Shown one piece after another: positions 8,030 through 17,130 of a DNA stretch of 64,000 nucleotides. Origin of the DNA: UBA1127 sp034422455. GTDB lineage: Bacteria > Chloroflexota > Dehalococcoidia > Lucifugimonadales > UBA1127. Below the pieces are notes generated by a model, which worked only from the letters and a program-made list of their open reading frames with translations, ran no database searches and was not told the DNA's origin. Every line of letters starts with the position of its first letter. The first letter of the stretch is position 1. The position numbers were made by a program, and so were the translations under genes. The stretch spans positions 62,001 to 126,000 of the forward strand of contig DAOUJQ010000011.1 of NCBI GenBank assembly GCA_034422455.1, written 5' to 3'.

Positions 8030-9181
8030 TTAGTGGCTAGCCATCGTAAGCCCTCTCGAGCGGCGGTCTCCCCAGCAAACTAGGCCGCCGTCGGTCCTCA
8101 CTCCGCAGGAGGCGAGACCATCGGCGCTGACCGAGGTGAACTCCCCTTGGGGCGTTGAAGCTATGCCGTACGCGTTACTGCCCCAGCAGGCGACGGAGCC
8201 GTTGGCCCTCACCCCGCAGGCATCGAAGCGCGCGGCGCTGACTGAGGCGAACTCCCCCGGGGGCGGCGAGGTTTGGCCGTACTCGTCATTACCCCAGCAT
8301 TCGACGGAGCCGTTGACCCGAACCGCGCAGGCATACCTCCAGCCCACGCTGACGGAGAGGAACTCCCCTGCGGGCGGCGAAGCCCGGCCGAATTTGAGAC
8401 CCCAGCAGGCCAGGGAGCCGTTGGCCCTCACCCCGCAGGTTTCATAGGCCCCGGCGCTGATGGCGGCGAACTCCCCTGCGGGCGGCGAAGCCTGGCCGAA
8501 TTTGTCATCGCCCCAGCATTCGACGGCGCCGTTGGCTCTGACCGCGCAGGCGTAGTAGCTCTGCTCGGCGCGCCCGGCACTGACGGAGGTGAACTCCCCT
8601 GCGGGCGGCGAAACCTGGCCACTGCCCCAACAAGCCAGGGTGCCGTTGGTTCTCACCCCGCATTCGGGTCCGCTGCCAATGGTGATGGAGGCGAACTCCC
8701 CCTCGGGCAGCGAGGCTTTACCGGCATATAGTTGTCCCCAGCATTCGATGGAGCCGTCGGTCCTCAACCCGCAACCGTAGTGTCCCTTGTTGCTGACGGA
8801 GACGAACGTGCCTTCGGTCGGCGAAGCTTGGCCGTAGTTGTCAGAACCCCAGCAAGCGACGGAGCCGTTGACCTTCACTCCGCAGGTGTTGCCCCAGCCA
8901 ACGCTGACGGAGGCGAACTCTCCTTGGGGCGGCGTCGACTCCCCGTTTTGGTTGCTCCCCCAGCAAGTGATGGAGCCGTCGACCCTCAATCCACACGTGT
9001 GCTTGGGCCCAGCGCTGACAGAGCTTAACTCTCCGTAGGTGGCCCTCTCGACCTTCACGACATCCTCGATGACGTCGTCACAGGCGGCCATGGTCAGGCC
9101 TAGAATCGCGGCTGCGAGGAGACGGGACGGAGCCCGCCACAACTGAACCATAGATATCCCTGTCCTACGTTGCCTGAACAT
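8030..9181 (-). CDS. RCC1-repeat lipoprotein
   Basis: A 383-residue predicted lipoprotein. The N-terminus has basic residues, a hydrophobic segment and a lipobox-like LTMAAC, so the mature protein is probably anchored outside the membrane. The rest is a tandem of repeats of about 30-40 residues with the recurring pattern CGVRxNGSVxCWG and GQASPPAGEFxSVSAG. I count nine CWG units. This is the RCC1/BLIP-II beta-propeller type. Each unit pairs a Cys in the CGVR position with the Cys of CWG, which could form one disulfide per blade. The role is unknown; similar proteins are usually surface or binding proteins. It is a single gene with no operon partner. The start is preceded by GGCGAG. Confidence 0.85.
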   Translation of the reverse strand: MFRQRRTGISMVQLWRAPSRLLAAAILGLTMAACDDVIEDVVKVERATYGELSSVSAGPKHTCGLRVDGSITCWGSNQNGESTPPQGEFASVSVGWGNTCGVKVNGSVACWGSDNYGQASPTEGTFVSVSNKGHYGCGLRTDGSIECWGQLYAGKASLPEGEFASITIGSGPECGVRTNGTLACWGSGQVSPPAGEFTSVSAGRAEQSYYACAVRANGAVECWGDDKFGQASPPAGEFAAISAGAYETCGVRANGSLACWGLKFGRASPPAGEFLSVSVGWRYACAVRVNGSVECWGNDEYGQTSPPPGEFASVSAARFDACGVRANGSVACWGSNAYGIASTPQGEFTSVSADGLASCGVRTDGGLVCWGDRRSRGLTMASH

Positions 9182-10419
9182 TCTTCTCGCCTTTCAAGCT
9201 ATGGCAGTGTCGCCAGGCCAAGGCAGCGCCTCCCATCCAGGTCTTCGTCATGATGCTCACGCCCCTCCGTTTAAGGCGTCGCCGTGACGGTGACAGTCAC
9301 CGTCGTCTCGCCGCGGTTCCCGCGAATAGCCGGAGAGGCCCTCCATGTGCTCGGCTACCCAGTGTAGGGATGCGAGGATAACATTAGGGTAAAGTGACTC
9401 CCTCATTTGATAACGGAGCGGTGACTTTCGCCCAATCCGCCAGAATCGATCCAAGCAGGCCCGGTCTCGAGGATGCGCGTAGCCTCCCAGACCTCCCTTG
9501 TCTTCAGGCTGTGTCTTGCCGAGGACTCCCGCCGGTTTCCCGGACCGATGAAGGGCGTTCCATCGGGGCGGCGAGGCTGTCGGTGAGTGCCTCACGTCCA
9601 GCGGAGCAAGGGAGTTGACCGACAAGCGAGGAGTGTGGTGGGTCTTGGCCGCCGTGGATGCTGTCCCAAATCCTGGGTATGCGTCGTCGAAGGCGGTGGA
9701 CAGGTGCACCCCGACTAGGGCTGACGTTGTCGTTGGCCTGCCGAAGGCGGTGCACGCCCGCACCCCCGTCCGAGGGGGCAGAGGCTTCGTGATTTAGTGT
9801 GCTACCCGTGTACAGGAGATGGAGTTTCGTCGGGAGCGGGATCCCCTGTCCCTGTCGTATCTGGCGCAGCTATGCGGCAGCCCTCCGTAAGGACGGAGGC
9901 CGCGACGGGTTTTTCGAACCGCTGGTTGCCGGTTTGTGCAAAACCACAGCTACGACTTGCACGGCGTTTCGGGGCCGAAACGGGCGCTCGGCGCCGGGTT
10001 GAGGGACGTTGCGGCACGGACGGGGGCCGCCGGGAGTGGGGCTGCGCCCGGGGCCGAGGGCTGGGCCGGGTGGCGCCGGAGGTGCGGGAGCCGGAGGAGC
10101 GACGGGAGGCATCCAGCTGGGGGTGCGCGAAGCGGTCGACACGATGCCGGCGGGACGGCGGCGGACGTGTGGGCGCGTGACCGGACACTGGATCATGGGC
10201 GCGGCGCGTTGGTGCACGGTGTGGTGACGGGAGCGTGGGGAAACGCGCGGTTCGCGAGCTGCTTGTGGCCGCGGCGCCGGCCGCATGTGGCGCCGCGGTG
10301 CTGGGTGCGGTTGGCAGGGCCTTCTGATGAGGTCGCGGGGGCCTAGGCAGGCAGCCCGTCCACCGTGTGGCCGCCAGGCTGCCCGTGGGTCGTCCTGCGT
10401 CACGGGTGAGGGCGTTTGA
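9182..10419. other. Long gene-poor, GC-rich stretch with a coding remnant
   Basis: No intact gene seen. On the minus strand near 9275-9370 a short frame reads TTVTVTVTATP before a stop, the kind of Thr/Val repeat found in secreted multi-domain proteins. It is probably a remnant of one, since no longer frame connects to it. From 9800 to 10400 the DNA is very GC-rich, and its overlapping frames on both strands are Arg/Pro/Gly-rich and look like compositional artefacts. Confidence 0.45.
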
Positions 10420-10629
10420 TCAGGGGTCGCAGAATTTGCATAGGCTGACGTCCCATCCGGTTCTGCGGGCTGCTTGGATAATGTCCTCCTTGGTGGGCAG
10501 GCCGTCGACGTAGGTCCCCGTGGGTGGCTGCACGCGGCTCATGCTGCCGTTCTTTCGCGGCTGGTTGCCGGTGCTTAGATGGACCCGAGCAAACTTGTGC
10601 ACCCGGTTCTTGTAGACTGTGTAGGTCAT
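10420..10629 (-). CDS. Small Cys-containing hypothetical protein
   Basis: A 69-residue protein that begins MTYTVYKNRVHKFARVH, has TGTYVDGLPTKEDIIQAARR in the middle and ends DVSLCKFCDP. The ending and the central GxYVDGxxTKEEAxxxA pattern resemble a family of small proteins that carry a second Cys/His near the N-terminus. Here the N-terminal cysteine position appears lost (STGNQPRK). The start ATG follows GGAG by about 9 bases, and an upstream in-frame extension is arginine/proline-rich and unlikely. Function unknown; it is isolated in a gene-poor region. Coding is likely from the composition contrast with the surroundings. Confidence 0.6.
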   Translation of the reverse strand: MTYTVYKNRVHKFARVHLSTGNQPRKNGSMSRVQPPTGTYVDGLPTKEDIIQAARRTGWDVSLCKFCDP

Positions 10630-11268
10630 GCGGGCACTCCAGTTGGAGATCTGGCTGGTTGCCTCAGGTAGCAGCCAGATGTGGATGGCTCGGTCTGGCG
10701 CTACGGCTGTGCGCGGGCTGCGGAGACGCGGAGGAGAGGGCGCCCGGGGCGGAGCCGGACGCCTGGTGCGCCGCAACACGTTCGCGAGCGCATGCTGCCG
10801 GCAGGGCCCTTACCGCAGGTTGATCCTCCCTGGCGCAGAAGGGTCGACCCGATGCGCCATCGGTGCGCTCGCGGTTCCGAAGGGGGGTGCAGGCGTGCAC
10901 CCCCCTCCAGGGGATTCACCGGCGAGGACCGGGCGACCATACTCGAAGGCGTTATCTGGCTTTTCCAGGGGTTCCTGCCGAGAAACCTGGGGGTCTGGTC
11001 CCTGACCCGGAGGCCACGCGGGATTGAGCTCGGCTCTCCCGCCGGTCCTCCCCGAGGGACGCGGCAGGTCGGCGTGTTAAGCCCACCGCCCCGCCGCACG
11101 GCGACTGGACGAGCGCCGCGCCTCCCGTCCACCTAGTGTCCCTGGCACCGGGTACCCGGCGATGTCCCAAGTCGACGTGCAGATGTCATGCCCGTAGCTA
11201 AGCCGATGCGCGCCTGCGCGTCGCCTCCTCGACCTTGGCCGTGGTGCGCCCCGCGCACTACGGTCCAC
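10630..11268. other. Gene-poor stretch left of the CRISPR array
   Basis: No supported gene. It contains one perfect hairpin (10882-10905). Being at the trailer end of the array, it may hold decayed array or mobile DNA, but I see no recognisable repeat in it. Confidence 0.45.
10882..10905. terminator. Perfect 10-bp hairpin
   Basis: GGGGGGTGCA and TGCACCCCCC form a 10-bp stem with a 4-base loop GGCG. There is no T tract on either side, so it is a strong structure of uncertain function; it could stop transcription or mark an old element end. Confidence 0.35.
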
Positions 11269-12162
11269 CGTCTATCCCCGCGGGTGCGGGGGAACCCGGC
11301 GTGCCCTCTCTCTGTGCCACCCACCCCCCGGTCTATCCCCGCGAGTGCGGGGGAACCGTGATCGCGCCCGCCATGAAATAGGCAGGGGTCTTAACCCCAG
11401 TTACAACGCCTCGACCAACCGCACCAACAACCACCGGTGCAGCGGCCCTAGCAGAACCATAAGCAGCACCGCCAAGGCGAACAGTAGCGTGCACGCCACT
11501 ACGGACAACACCAGGCACAGCGCCCAGTCCGCCGTAGCTGAAAGCATATGCCGGAACAAGCTCATGAGCCATGACCTCCCGTCTACGGGTCTATCCCCGC
11601 GGGTGCGGGAGAACCTTCACCGCATACCGCGAGATCACGGCGCTACACGGTCTATCCCCGCGGGTGCGGGGGAACCCAACCGCGTGAGCGGCGTCGCCAT
11701 CCGCGCCTGGGTCTATCCCCGCGGGTGCGGGGGAACCTTCCACGTCAAGGAGGGCGACATCCTCCCTCCGGTCTATCCCCGCGGGTGCGGGGGAACCTGC
11801 CCCGGGGCTTGGGATCCGGGCGCTGGTGCGGGTCTATCCCCGCGGGTGCGGGGGAACCCCCTTCGAGTATGTGCAGTGGGCTCTGGTCATGGGTCTATCC
11901 CCGCGGGTGCGGGGGAACCTGTCCTCCCCTCCGCCGCCCGCTGGGGCGACCCGGTCTATCCCCGCGGGTGCGGGGGAACCTTCCTGGTGGCGCTGGTGAC
12001 GCCGCTGGCGGGCGGTCTATCCCCGCGGGTGCGGGGGAACCACCGCCGTCGCCACCGCCCCCGGCGCGATGCCGGGTCTATCCCCGCGGGTGCGAGGGAA
12101 CCGCCGTCTCTCCCGGCACAAGCACCGCTTCGAGGGGTCTATCCCGCGGGTGCGGGGGAACC
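11269..12162 (-). CRISPR. Type I-E CRISPR array, trailer segment, 12 repeats, interrupted
   Basis: Twelve 28-base repeats (starts 11269, 11330, then 11588 to 12136 every 60-61 bases) with 32-33 base spacers. In crRNA sense (minus strand) each repeat has the stem CCCCGC/GCGGGG and ends in GATAGACC, the type I-E pattern cut by Cas6e. Repeats here are the oldest and several are altered: 11269 has its first base changed, 11330 has GCGAGTG, 11588 has GGGAGAACC, 12075 has GCGAGGG, and 12136 lacks one C. Between the second and third repeats, 230 bases of non-spacer DNA encode a peptide (see that entry). The segment is read right to left together with the leader-side part. Confidence 0.97.
11333..11572 (-). 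CDS. Small Gly/Ala-rich ORF inside the array, copy A
   Basis: A 79-residue frame in the over-long 230-base interval between array repeats. It starts at 11572, two bases after GGGAGG, and runs MAHELVPAYAFSYGG..., through a Gly/Ala/Val-rich body, to VKTPAYFMAGAIT. It then reads into the CRISPR repeat, where it stops. The PAYFMAGA ending is shared with the longer frame at 12174-12639 on the opposite strand, so the coding signal is real at least in origin. Codons favour GTT, GCT and GGT, unlike the GC-rich host genes. Function unknown; a fragment of a viral or mobile-element gene is the simplest reading. Confidence 0.45.
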   Translation of the reverse strand: MAHELVPAYAFSYGGLGAVPGVVRSGVHATVRLGGAAYGSARAAAPVVVGAVGRGVVTGVKTPAYFMAGAITVPPHSRG

Positions 12163-12173
12163 GGTTCCTCGCC

Positions 12174-12639
12174 CATGACGGTGTCTCGCGGGTTCTTTCT
12201 TCAGAAGGTAGGCCAGGGCGTTGGTTGGCTGCATGGCCAGACGCTAGGTCGAGAGATTGGTGAGGCGCCAGCGTCTACTCAGCATTATACTCATATGATT
12301 GATGGTAGAGTGAACATGTTGTTCGCTTCTGATGATGTTAAGGAGTTTTACGAGCGTGAACGATTCCTCCGGGACTCGGACAAGTCGATGGTTGGTATTA
12401 GAGTCTTGGATGTTACGCCGGCCATTCCTTTTGTTGGTGGTGGAGTATCTAGTTCTGCTCGTATTGCCGCTCGTATTGCTGCCGTTACTGGCCGTGTTGT
12501 ACGGCCGCTTGCTAGCGGCGCTCGTACCAGCCTGGCGTCAGGGCTAAAGCTGCCTGCGTACTTCATGGCGGGGGCGGTGACGACCCCGACGCGGACGCCG
12601 ACGATCCCGAACATTCCGAACTTTCCGTTCACGCCTCCG
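12174..12639 (+). pseudogene. ORF fragment inside the array, copy B
   Basis: A 477-base interval between array repeats (12163-12639) with one continuous plus-strand frame from ATG 12174 that runs without a stop into the next CRISPR repeat. It reads through APASTQHYTHMIDGRVNM, which resembles the tyrosine-recombinase C-terminus where the catalytic Tyr sits. It continues through EFYERERFLRDSDKS, a Gly/Ala-rich stretch and GLKLPAYFMAGAVTT, and ends in a Pro-rich tail (PTIPNIPNFPF). It shares the PAYFMAGA end with copy A. Third codon positions are rich in T, unlike flanking genes, pointing to foreign origin. It has no stop of its own, so I treat it as a fragment rather than an intact gene. Confidence 0.45.
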
Positions 12640-15600
12640 GGTCTATCCCCGCGGGTGCGGAGGAACCCGCTACTCCTGCGCCTCGACAGCGGCCGCTGCC
12701 GGTCTATCCCCGCGGGTGCGGGGGAACCGGTGGATGCCTCGTCCAGGAGGAAGGTGGAGTGGGTCTATCCCCGCGGGTGCGGGGGAACCATCTCCGGGAC
12801 GGCGCAGACGTTTACGGCCACCGGTCTATCCCCGCGGGTGCGGGGGAACCAGGGTCGCGGCGAGGGGCTGCGGCCCTCTCTCTGGTCTATCCCCGCGGGT
12901 GCGGGGGAACCTTCGTGCAGGCGGATGAGGACTGGGACCGGGGGGGTCTATCCCCGCGGGTGCGGGGGAACCGCACTAACAGCGCCTCATCACATCCTGG
13001 ACACCGGTCTATCCCCGCGGGTGCGGGGGAACCTATCTTCCCGCAGCAGCACCAGACAGGTCGAGCGGTCTATCCCCGCGGGTGCGGGGGAACCTAGACG
13101 GTCTCCGGCAGCTCGACGGCGGGCTTGGGTCTATCCCCGCGGGTGCGGGGGAACCCGCCATACATGCCTGTTGGTCACCAGGCCCTCCGGTCTATCCCCG
13201 CGGGTGCGGGGGAACCATGCCGACCCCCGCGTAGCTCATGAGGTAATACGGTCTATCCCCGCGGGTGCGGGGGAACCTGGTGTCCTCGCCCTACCGTGAC
13301 CTGCCGTACCGGTCTATCCCCGCGGGTGCGGGGGAACCAGCGTCCCCGACTACCCGAACGTCGTCCCCTACGGTCTATCCCCGCGGGTGCGGGGGAACCG
13401 GCGACCTTTAAGGAAAGTGCCGTTTGCGGGTGGGTCTATCCCCGCGGGTGCGGGGGAACCACGGTTGAGATGTCCCGCCGTTGGGGTTGTCTGGGTCTAT
13501 CCCCGCGGGTGCGGGGGAACCACGGGCTGTTGCGAGCAATGCGTCAAGTCGTACGGTCTATCCCCGCGGGTGCGGGGGAACCGTCTCCAGGACCGGGCCG
13601 TCGGGCGCAGCGGGGGGTCTATCCCCGCGGGTGCGGGGGAACCAGTATATGACGAACTTGGGGGCGACATGGACAAGGTCTATCCCCGCGGGTGCGGGGG
13701 AACCGCCACCATGTACGATCTCACAACCCGTTCAACGGGTCTATCCCCGCGGGTGCGGGGGAACCCAGAGCGCAGGAGTCTACCGCTACACCATACACGG
13801 TCTATCCCCGCGGGTGCGGGGGAACCTCGTCGACGTTGATGAGGACGTCGCGGACCTTCGGTCTATCCCCGCGGGTGCGGGGGAACCAACACCGTGGGCT
13901 TCCTGCTGCAGTCCGGCACCGGTCTATCCCCGCGGGTGCGGGGGAACCTGCTCGGGAGGAGGGCAGGAGAGTGGCTGGATGGGTCTATCCCCGCGGGTGC
14001 GGGGGAACCACTGGCAGCGGATCGTCTTCGCGGTCTCGCTGGGGTCTATCCCCGCGGGTGCGGGGGAACCGAACCCCTCCAGCCGAAGGGAGGCCCTGCC
14101 CTGGGTCTATCCCCGCGGGTGCGGGGGAACCTGCCTCGGCCCTCCGTACAGCGGGTCCTCGTCGGGTCTATCCCCGCGGGTGCGGGGGAACCTTCACCAG
14201 TGCGGGGAAGACGCGGACAGTCAGGGGTCTATCCCCGCGGGTGCGGGGGAACCCAATACTACCGGGGCATCACCGAGCACTGCCTGGGTCTATCCCCGCG
14301 GGTGCGGGGGAACCCAGTACCTGGTGCTTCCTAGCACCACCAAGCACGGTCTATCCCCGCGGGTGCGGGGGAACCGTAGATGGAGGTACACAATGGCAAC
14401 ACCTAGGAGGTCTATCCCCGCGGGTGCGGGGGAACCGAGACGGTCATGGCGGCGATGGGGCCGGAACGGGGTCTATCCCCGCGGGTGCGGGGGAACCCGG
14501 CGTACACGCAGCACATCGGGAGCTTCATGCGGTCTATCCCCGCGGGTGCGGGGGAACCCATCCACTGGTGTCCCATGCTCCCTCCTCGAAGGGTCTATCC
14601 CCGCGGGTGCGGGGGAACCGCACCCTGGTGAGCGCGGCGGAGTACCGGGACCGGTCTATCCCCGCGGGTGCGGGGGAACCCGCTGCGCGAACCGCGAAGG
14701 GATGTCCGTCACCGGTCTATCCCCGCGGGTGCGGGGGAACCTGCATCCTGCACGGCCACGCCGCCGAGGTCCGGGGTCTATCCCCGCGGGTGCGGGGGAA
14801 CCCTACGACGCCGCCCGCCTCGCCCCCGTCTCGCCGGTCTATCCCCGCGGGTGCGGGGGAACCGTTGGTTTGGAGCAGGTAGAGGTCTCTGGCCGCGGTC
14901 TATCCCCGCGGGTGCGGGGGAACCCACAAGGGCTACGCCCAGCCGGTGTCCGCCACCGGTCTATCCCCGCGGGTGCGGGGGAACCGCGAGCCTGGAGCGG
15001 GCGACGGGCACCGACAAGGGTCTATCCCCGCGGGTGCGGGGGAACCGGCATGATGGAAGGACCGAAGACTAGGGCGGAGGGTCTATCCCCGCGGGTGCGG
15101 GGGAACCTCTCGCTGCGGGAGCTGGTGACGGAGAATGAGCGGTCTATCCCCGCGGGTGCGGGGGAACCGCACGGAGCCCTGATGAGCAGCGCGCGGCACG
15201 AGGTCTATCCCCGCGGGTGCGGGGGAACCGATGTCCATGACCGGTGTTGCGACTGCGGGGCAGGTCTATCCCCGCGGGTGCGGGGGAACCCTCGCGCTCT
15301 TGGCGCGGCGTCCTTTCCGGTACGGTCTATCCCCGCGGGTGCGGGGGAACCGATGAACGGACGGGTGACCCTGCACATGGCATGGGTCTATCCCCGCGGG
15401 TGCGGGGGAACCTCGTACATGGCGGTGGACGAACTGTACCCCCGGGGTCTATCCCCGCGGGTGCGGGGGAACCGGAACGGCGGGAATTGGTCACGGACGC
15501 GGGCAAGGTCTATCCCCGCGGGTGCGGGGGAACCTCACTAAAGAGCTGAGACATAGCAGGAACAAGGGGTCTATCCCCGCGGGTGCGGGGGAACCCGCTG

Positions 15601-15778
15601 ATGGCGATGGGCGCGGACATGGGCGACGGGTCTATCCCCGCGGGTGCGGGGGAACCGAAAGACGGTCGAGGCGTAGCCGCCTAGCAGCGGGTCTATCCCC
15701 GCGGGTGCGGGGGAACCTTCCGCGTGGGTCGCGACAAACTCTGCGTGGTCGGTCTATCCCCGCGGGTGCGGGGGAACC
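12640..15778 (-). CRISPR. Type I-E CRISPR array, leader segment, 52 repeats
   Basis: Fifty-two repeats from 12640 to 15751 with an average period of exactly 61 bases, so 28-base repeats and spacers of about 33 bases. Only the leftmost (12640, GGAGGAACC) is visibly altered; the others I read match the consensus. Transcription is from the right, where the leader and cas2 lie, so the newest spacers are at about 15.7 kb and the oldest to the left. With the trailer segment the locus has 64 repeats and 61 normal spacers. I found no spacer source in the window, and I did not exhaustively compare spacers with each other. Confidence 0.98.
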
Positions 15779-15831
15779 CCTAAGCGATTTTATGAATCAT
15801 ATCGCCATGGGGAATACAGTTGCATACACTA
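15779..15831 (-). promoter_or_regulatory. CRISPR leader
   Basis: Fifty-three bases lie between the first repeat and the cas2 stop. They are clearly AT-richer than the surroundings (GATATGATTCATAAAATCG on the minus strand), as expected for a leader with the array promoter and integration signal. TATGAT could be the -10 element. It is short, so part of the leader probably lies within the end of cas2. Confidence 0.65.
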
Positions 15832-16119
15832 CTAACGGTATTTCACCAGATAGACGCCATCGGCGTCCACGAGTTCTTTCGGCGGTTCGCCGAGTGAAAG
15901 AACTTGCTGCTCTCCCACAGCGGTCGAGTCTTGCCACGTCATGACGATGGAGCCCTGGCCAAGCTCGTAGTACCATCGTTCCAGCACGTCCCACACCCGT
16001 TCTCGAATCCCTGCGGTCATGTTTGGGGCCGTATACACCCCTGGCGCAATTTCCAGCATCGCCGATGCGAGAAAGCCCCGATACCGTCCCTCGACATTCA
16101 CCGTCACGACAACCGTCAT
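15832..16119 (-). CDS. cas2: Cas2, type I-E
   Basis: A 95-residue Cas2 of the I-E subtype, the dimeric bridge between Cas1 dimers in the spacer-integration complex. The start MTVVVTVNVEGRYRGFLAS and the later APGVYTAPNM are characteristic of Cas2e (CRISPR-associated endoribonuclease family). The ORF overlaps the end of cas1 by 4 bases and is the last cas gene before the leader. Length matches the family. Its coding end runs to within 53 bases of the array. Confidence 0.95.
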   Translation of the reverse strand: MTVVVTVNVEGRYRGFLASAMLEIAPGVYTAPNMTAGIRERVWDVLERWYYELGQGSIVMTWQDSTAVGEQQVLSLGEPPKELVDADGVYLVKYR

Positions 16120-17069
16120 TGGCGGTCCTCCCCGGCCTCAATTCCCGCAGGCCAATCGACCGGTCCGGCTTCGAGTTTGCTGCTTGAAACCGCGTCTTCG
16201 GCAAAGAGCGTCTTGATGCTATCGATCATCTTGGGGATCACCTGCTGACTCTGAAGGAGCTCCCCGGTCGCTCTCCTGGTAACCCGTTCGACGCTCAAGT
16301 TCCGATTGTCCAGGACAAGCCGCGCCGACCTGAGCGCCGCCGGGAGCAGCACCGTGTCGCGGAAGAGGTCGGCGATGTCCAGCGCGAAGGCTTCCCCGCT
16401 GTGTTCGTGGATGAAGCCCAGTTGGGGAATTGCGCCGCAGGCGATGACGGCGATGACGGCAGCCGCCGTCACCGCAACGGAGGCGTGGTTAATGGCCTGG
16501 TTGGGAATGTCCGTAGCCATCGGGTCCATGCGATCGTACCTTCGTCCCTGCCAGGGCACACCAAACTTTTCGCAAAGCACCTGATAAGTGCGTCTCATTC
16601 GGGCGCCTTCCATCCCGCGCAGGACGTCCAAGCTGCGATGGGGAAAGACTTCACCCATGCGCATGGCATACATCTTTCGGGCGATGTGGATGCGGCTTCC
16701 TTCCGGGTCACTCCAGGCGCGCATTTGCCGCCGCGCGACCTCCGACGTGTCCGGCATGAGGGGTGGAGCTGTGTAGCAACGCACCCCGTCTTCCCCAACC
16801 GCCACCAGGGCGGTCCCGTGCCGTGCCATAAGCCGCAAGGCGTCGTGACTCACCGTTGACCCGGGCCCGAGCAGGATCATCGAGAGTGACTGAAAGGGAA
16901 TGCCGTATTCCCCTGGTCCCAGAGGGCTGCCTTGGTCCGGGACAGCCTGGCGCTCGAAGCGCAGGGTACCGTCCCGGACCGTCAGCGCCCCACGGGACAG
17001 CCAGAGGAGCCCATGGCGGTCAGCATGGGGAATGCGCGCGGTTTCCAGTCCCAGCCTGCCTCTCAACAT
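16116..17069 (-). CDS. cas1: Cas1, type I-E integrase
   Basis: A 317-residue Cas1e, the metal-dependent integrase that inserts protospacers at the leader end of the array. The family motifs are present: ATDIPNQAINHASVAVTAAA in the helical domain, then IHEHSGEAFALDIADLFRD with the catalytic His and Asp residues. The start ATG follows GGGAG by about 7 bases. It overlaps cas2 by 4 bases and starts 61 bases after the cas6e stop. Length is normal, so spacer acquisition should be possible with Cas2. Confidence 0.96.
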   Translation of the reverse strand: MLRGRLGLETARIPHADRHGLLWLSRGALTVRDGTLRFERQAVPDQGSPLGPGEYGIPFQSLSMILLGPGSTVSHDALRLMARHGTALVAVGEDGVRCYTAPPLMPDTSEVARRQMRAWSDPEGSRIHIARKMYAMRMGEVFPHRSLDVLRGMEGARMRRTYQVLCEKFGVPWQGRRYDRMDPMATDIPNQAINHASVAVTAAAVIAVIACGAIPQLGFIHEHSGEAFALDIADLFRDTVLLPAALRSARLVLDNRNLSVERVTRRATGELLQSQQVIPKMIDSIKTLFAEDAVSSSKLEAGPVDWPAGIEAGEDRQ

Positions 17070-17130
17070 CGTAACGCTCCCTATCGATTGGCTCTCCCCT
17101 GGTATCTTCAGTTGTTAATGAAGGAGTGGT

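Noticed and set aside
9257..9763. 168-residue minus-strand frame
   Set aside because: No coding features overall; only a different frame near 9275-9370 has a secreted-repeat remnant.
9870..10403. 177-residue Pro/Arg-rich minus-strand frame
   Set aside because: Composition expected from very GC-rich DNA; no motif or ribosome binding site.
11725..15944. Long plus-strand frames with repeated SIPAGAGEP, VYPRGCGGT and GLSPRVRGN units
   Set aside because: These are the three-frame read-through of the CRISPR repeat, not proteins.
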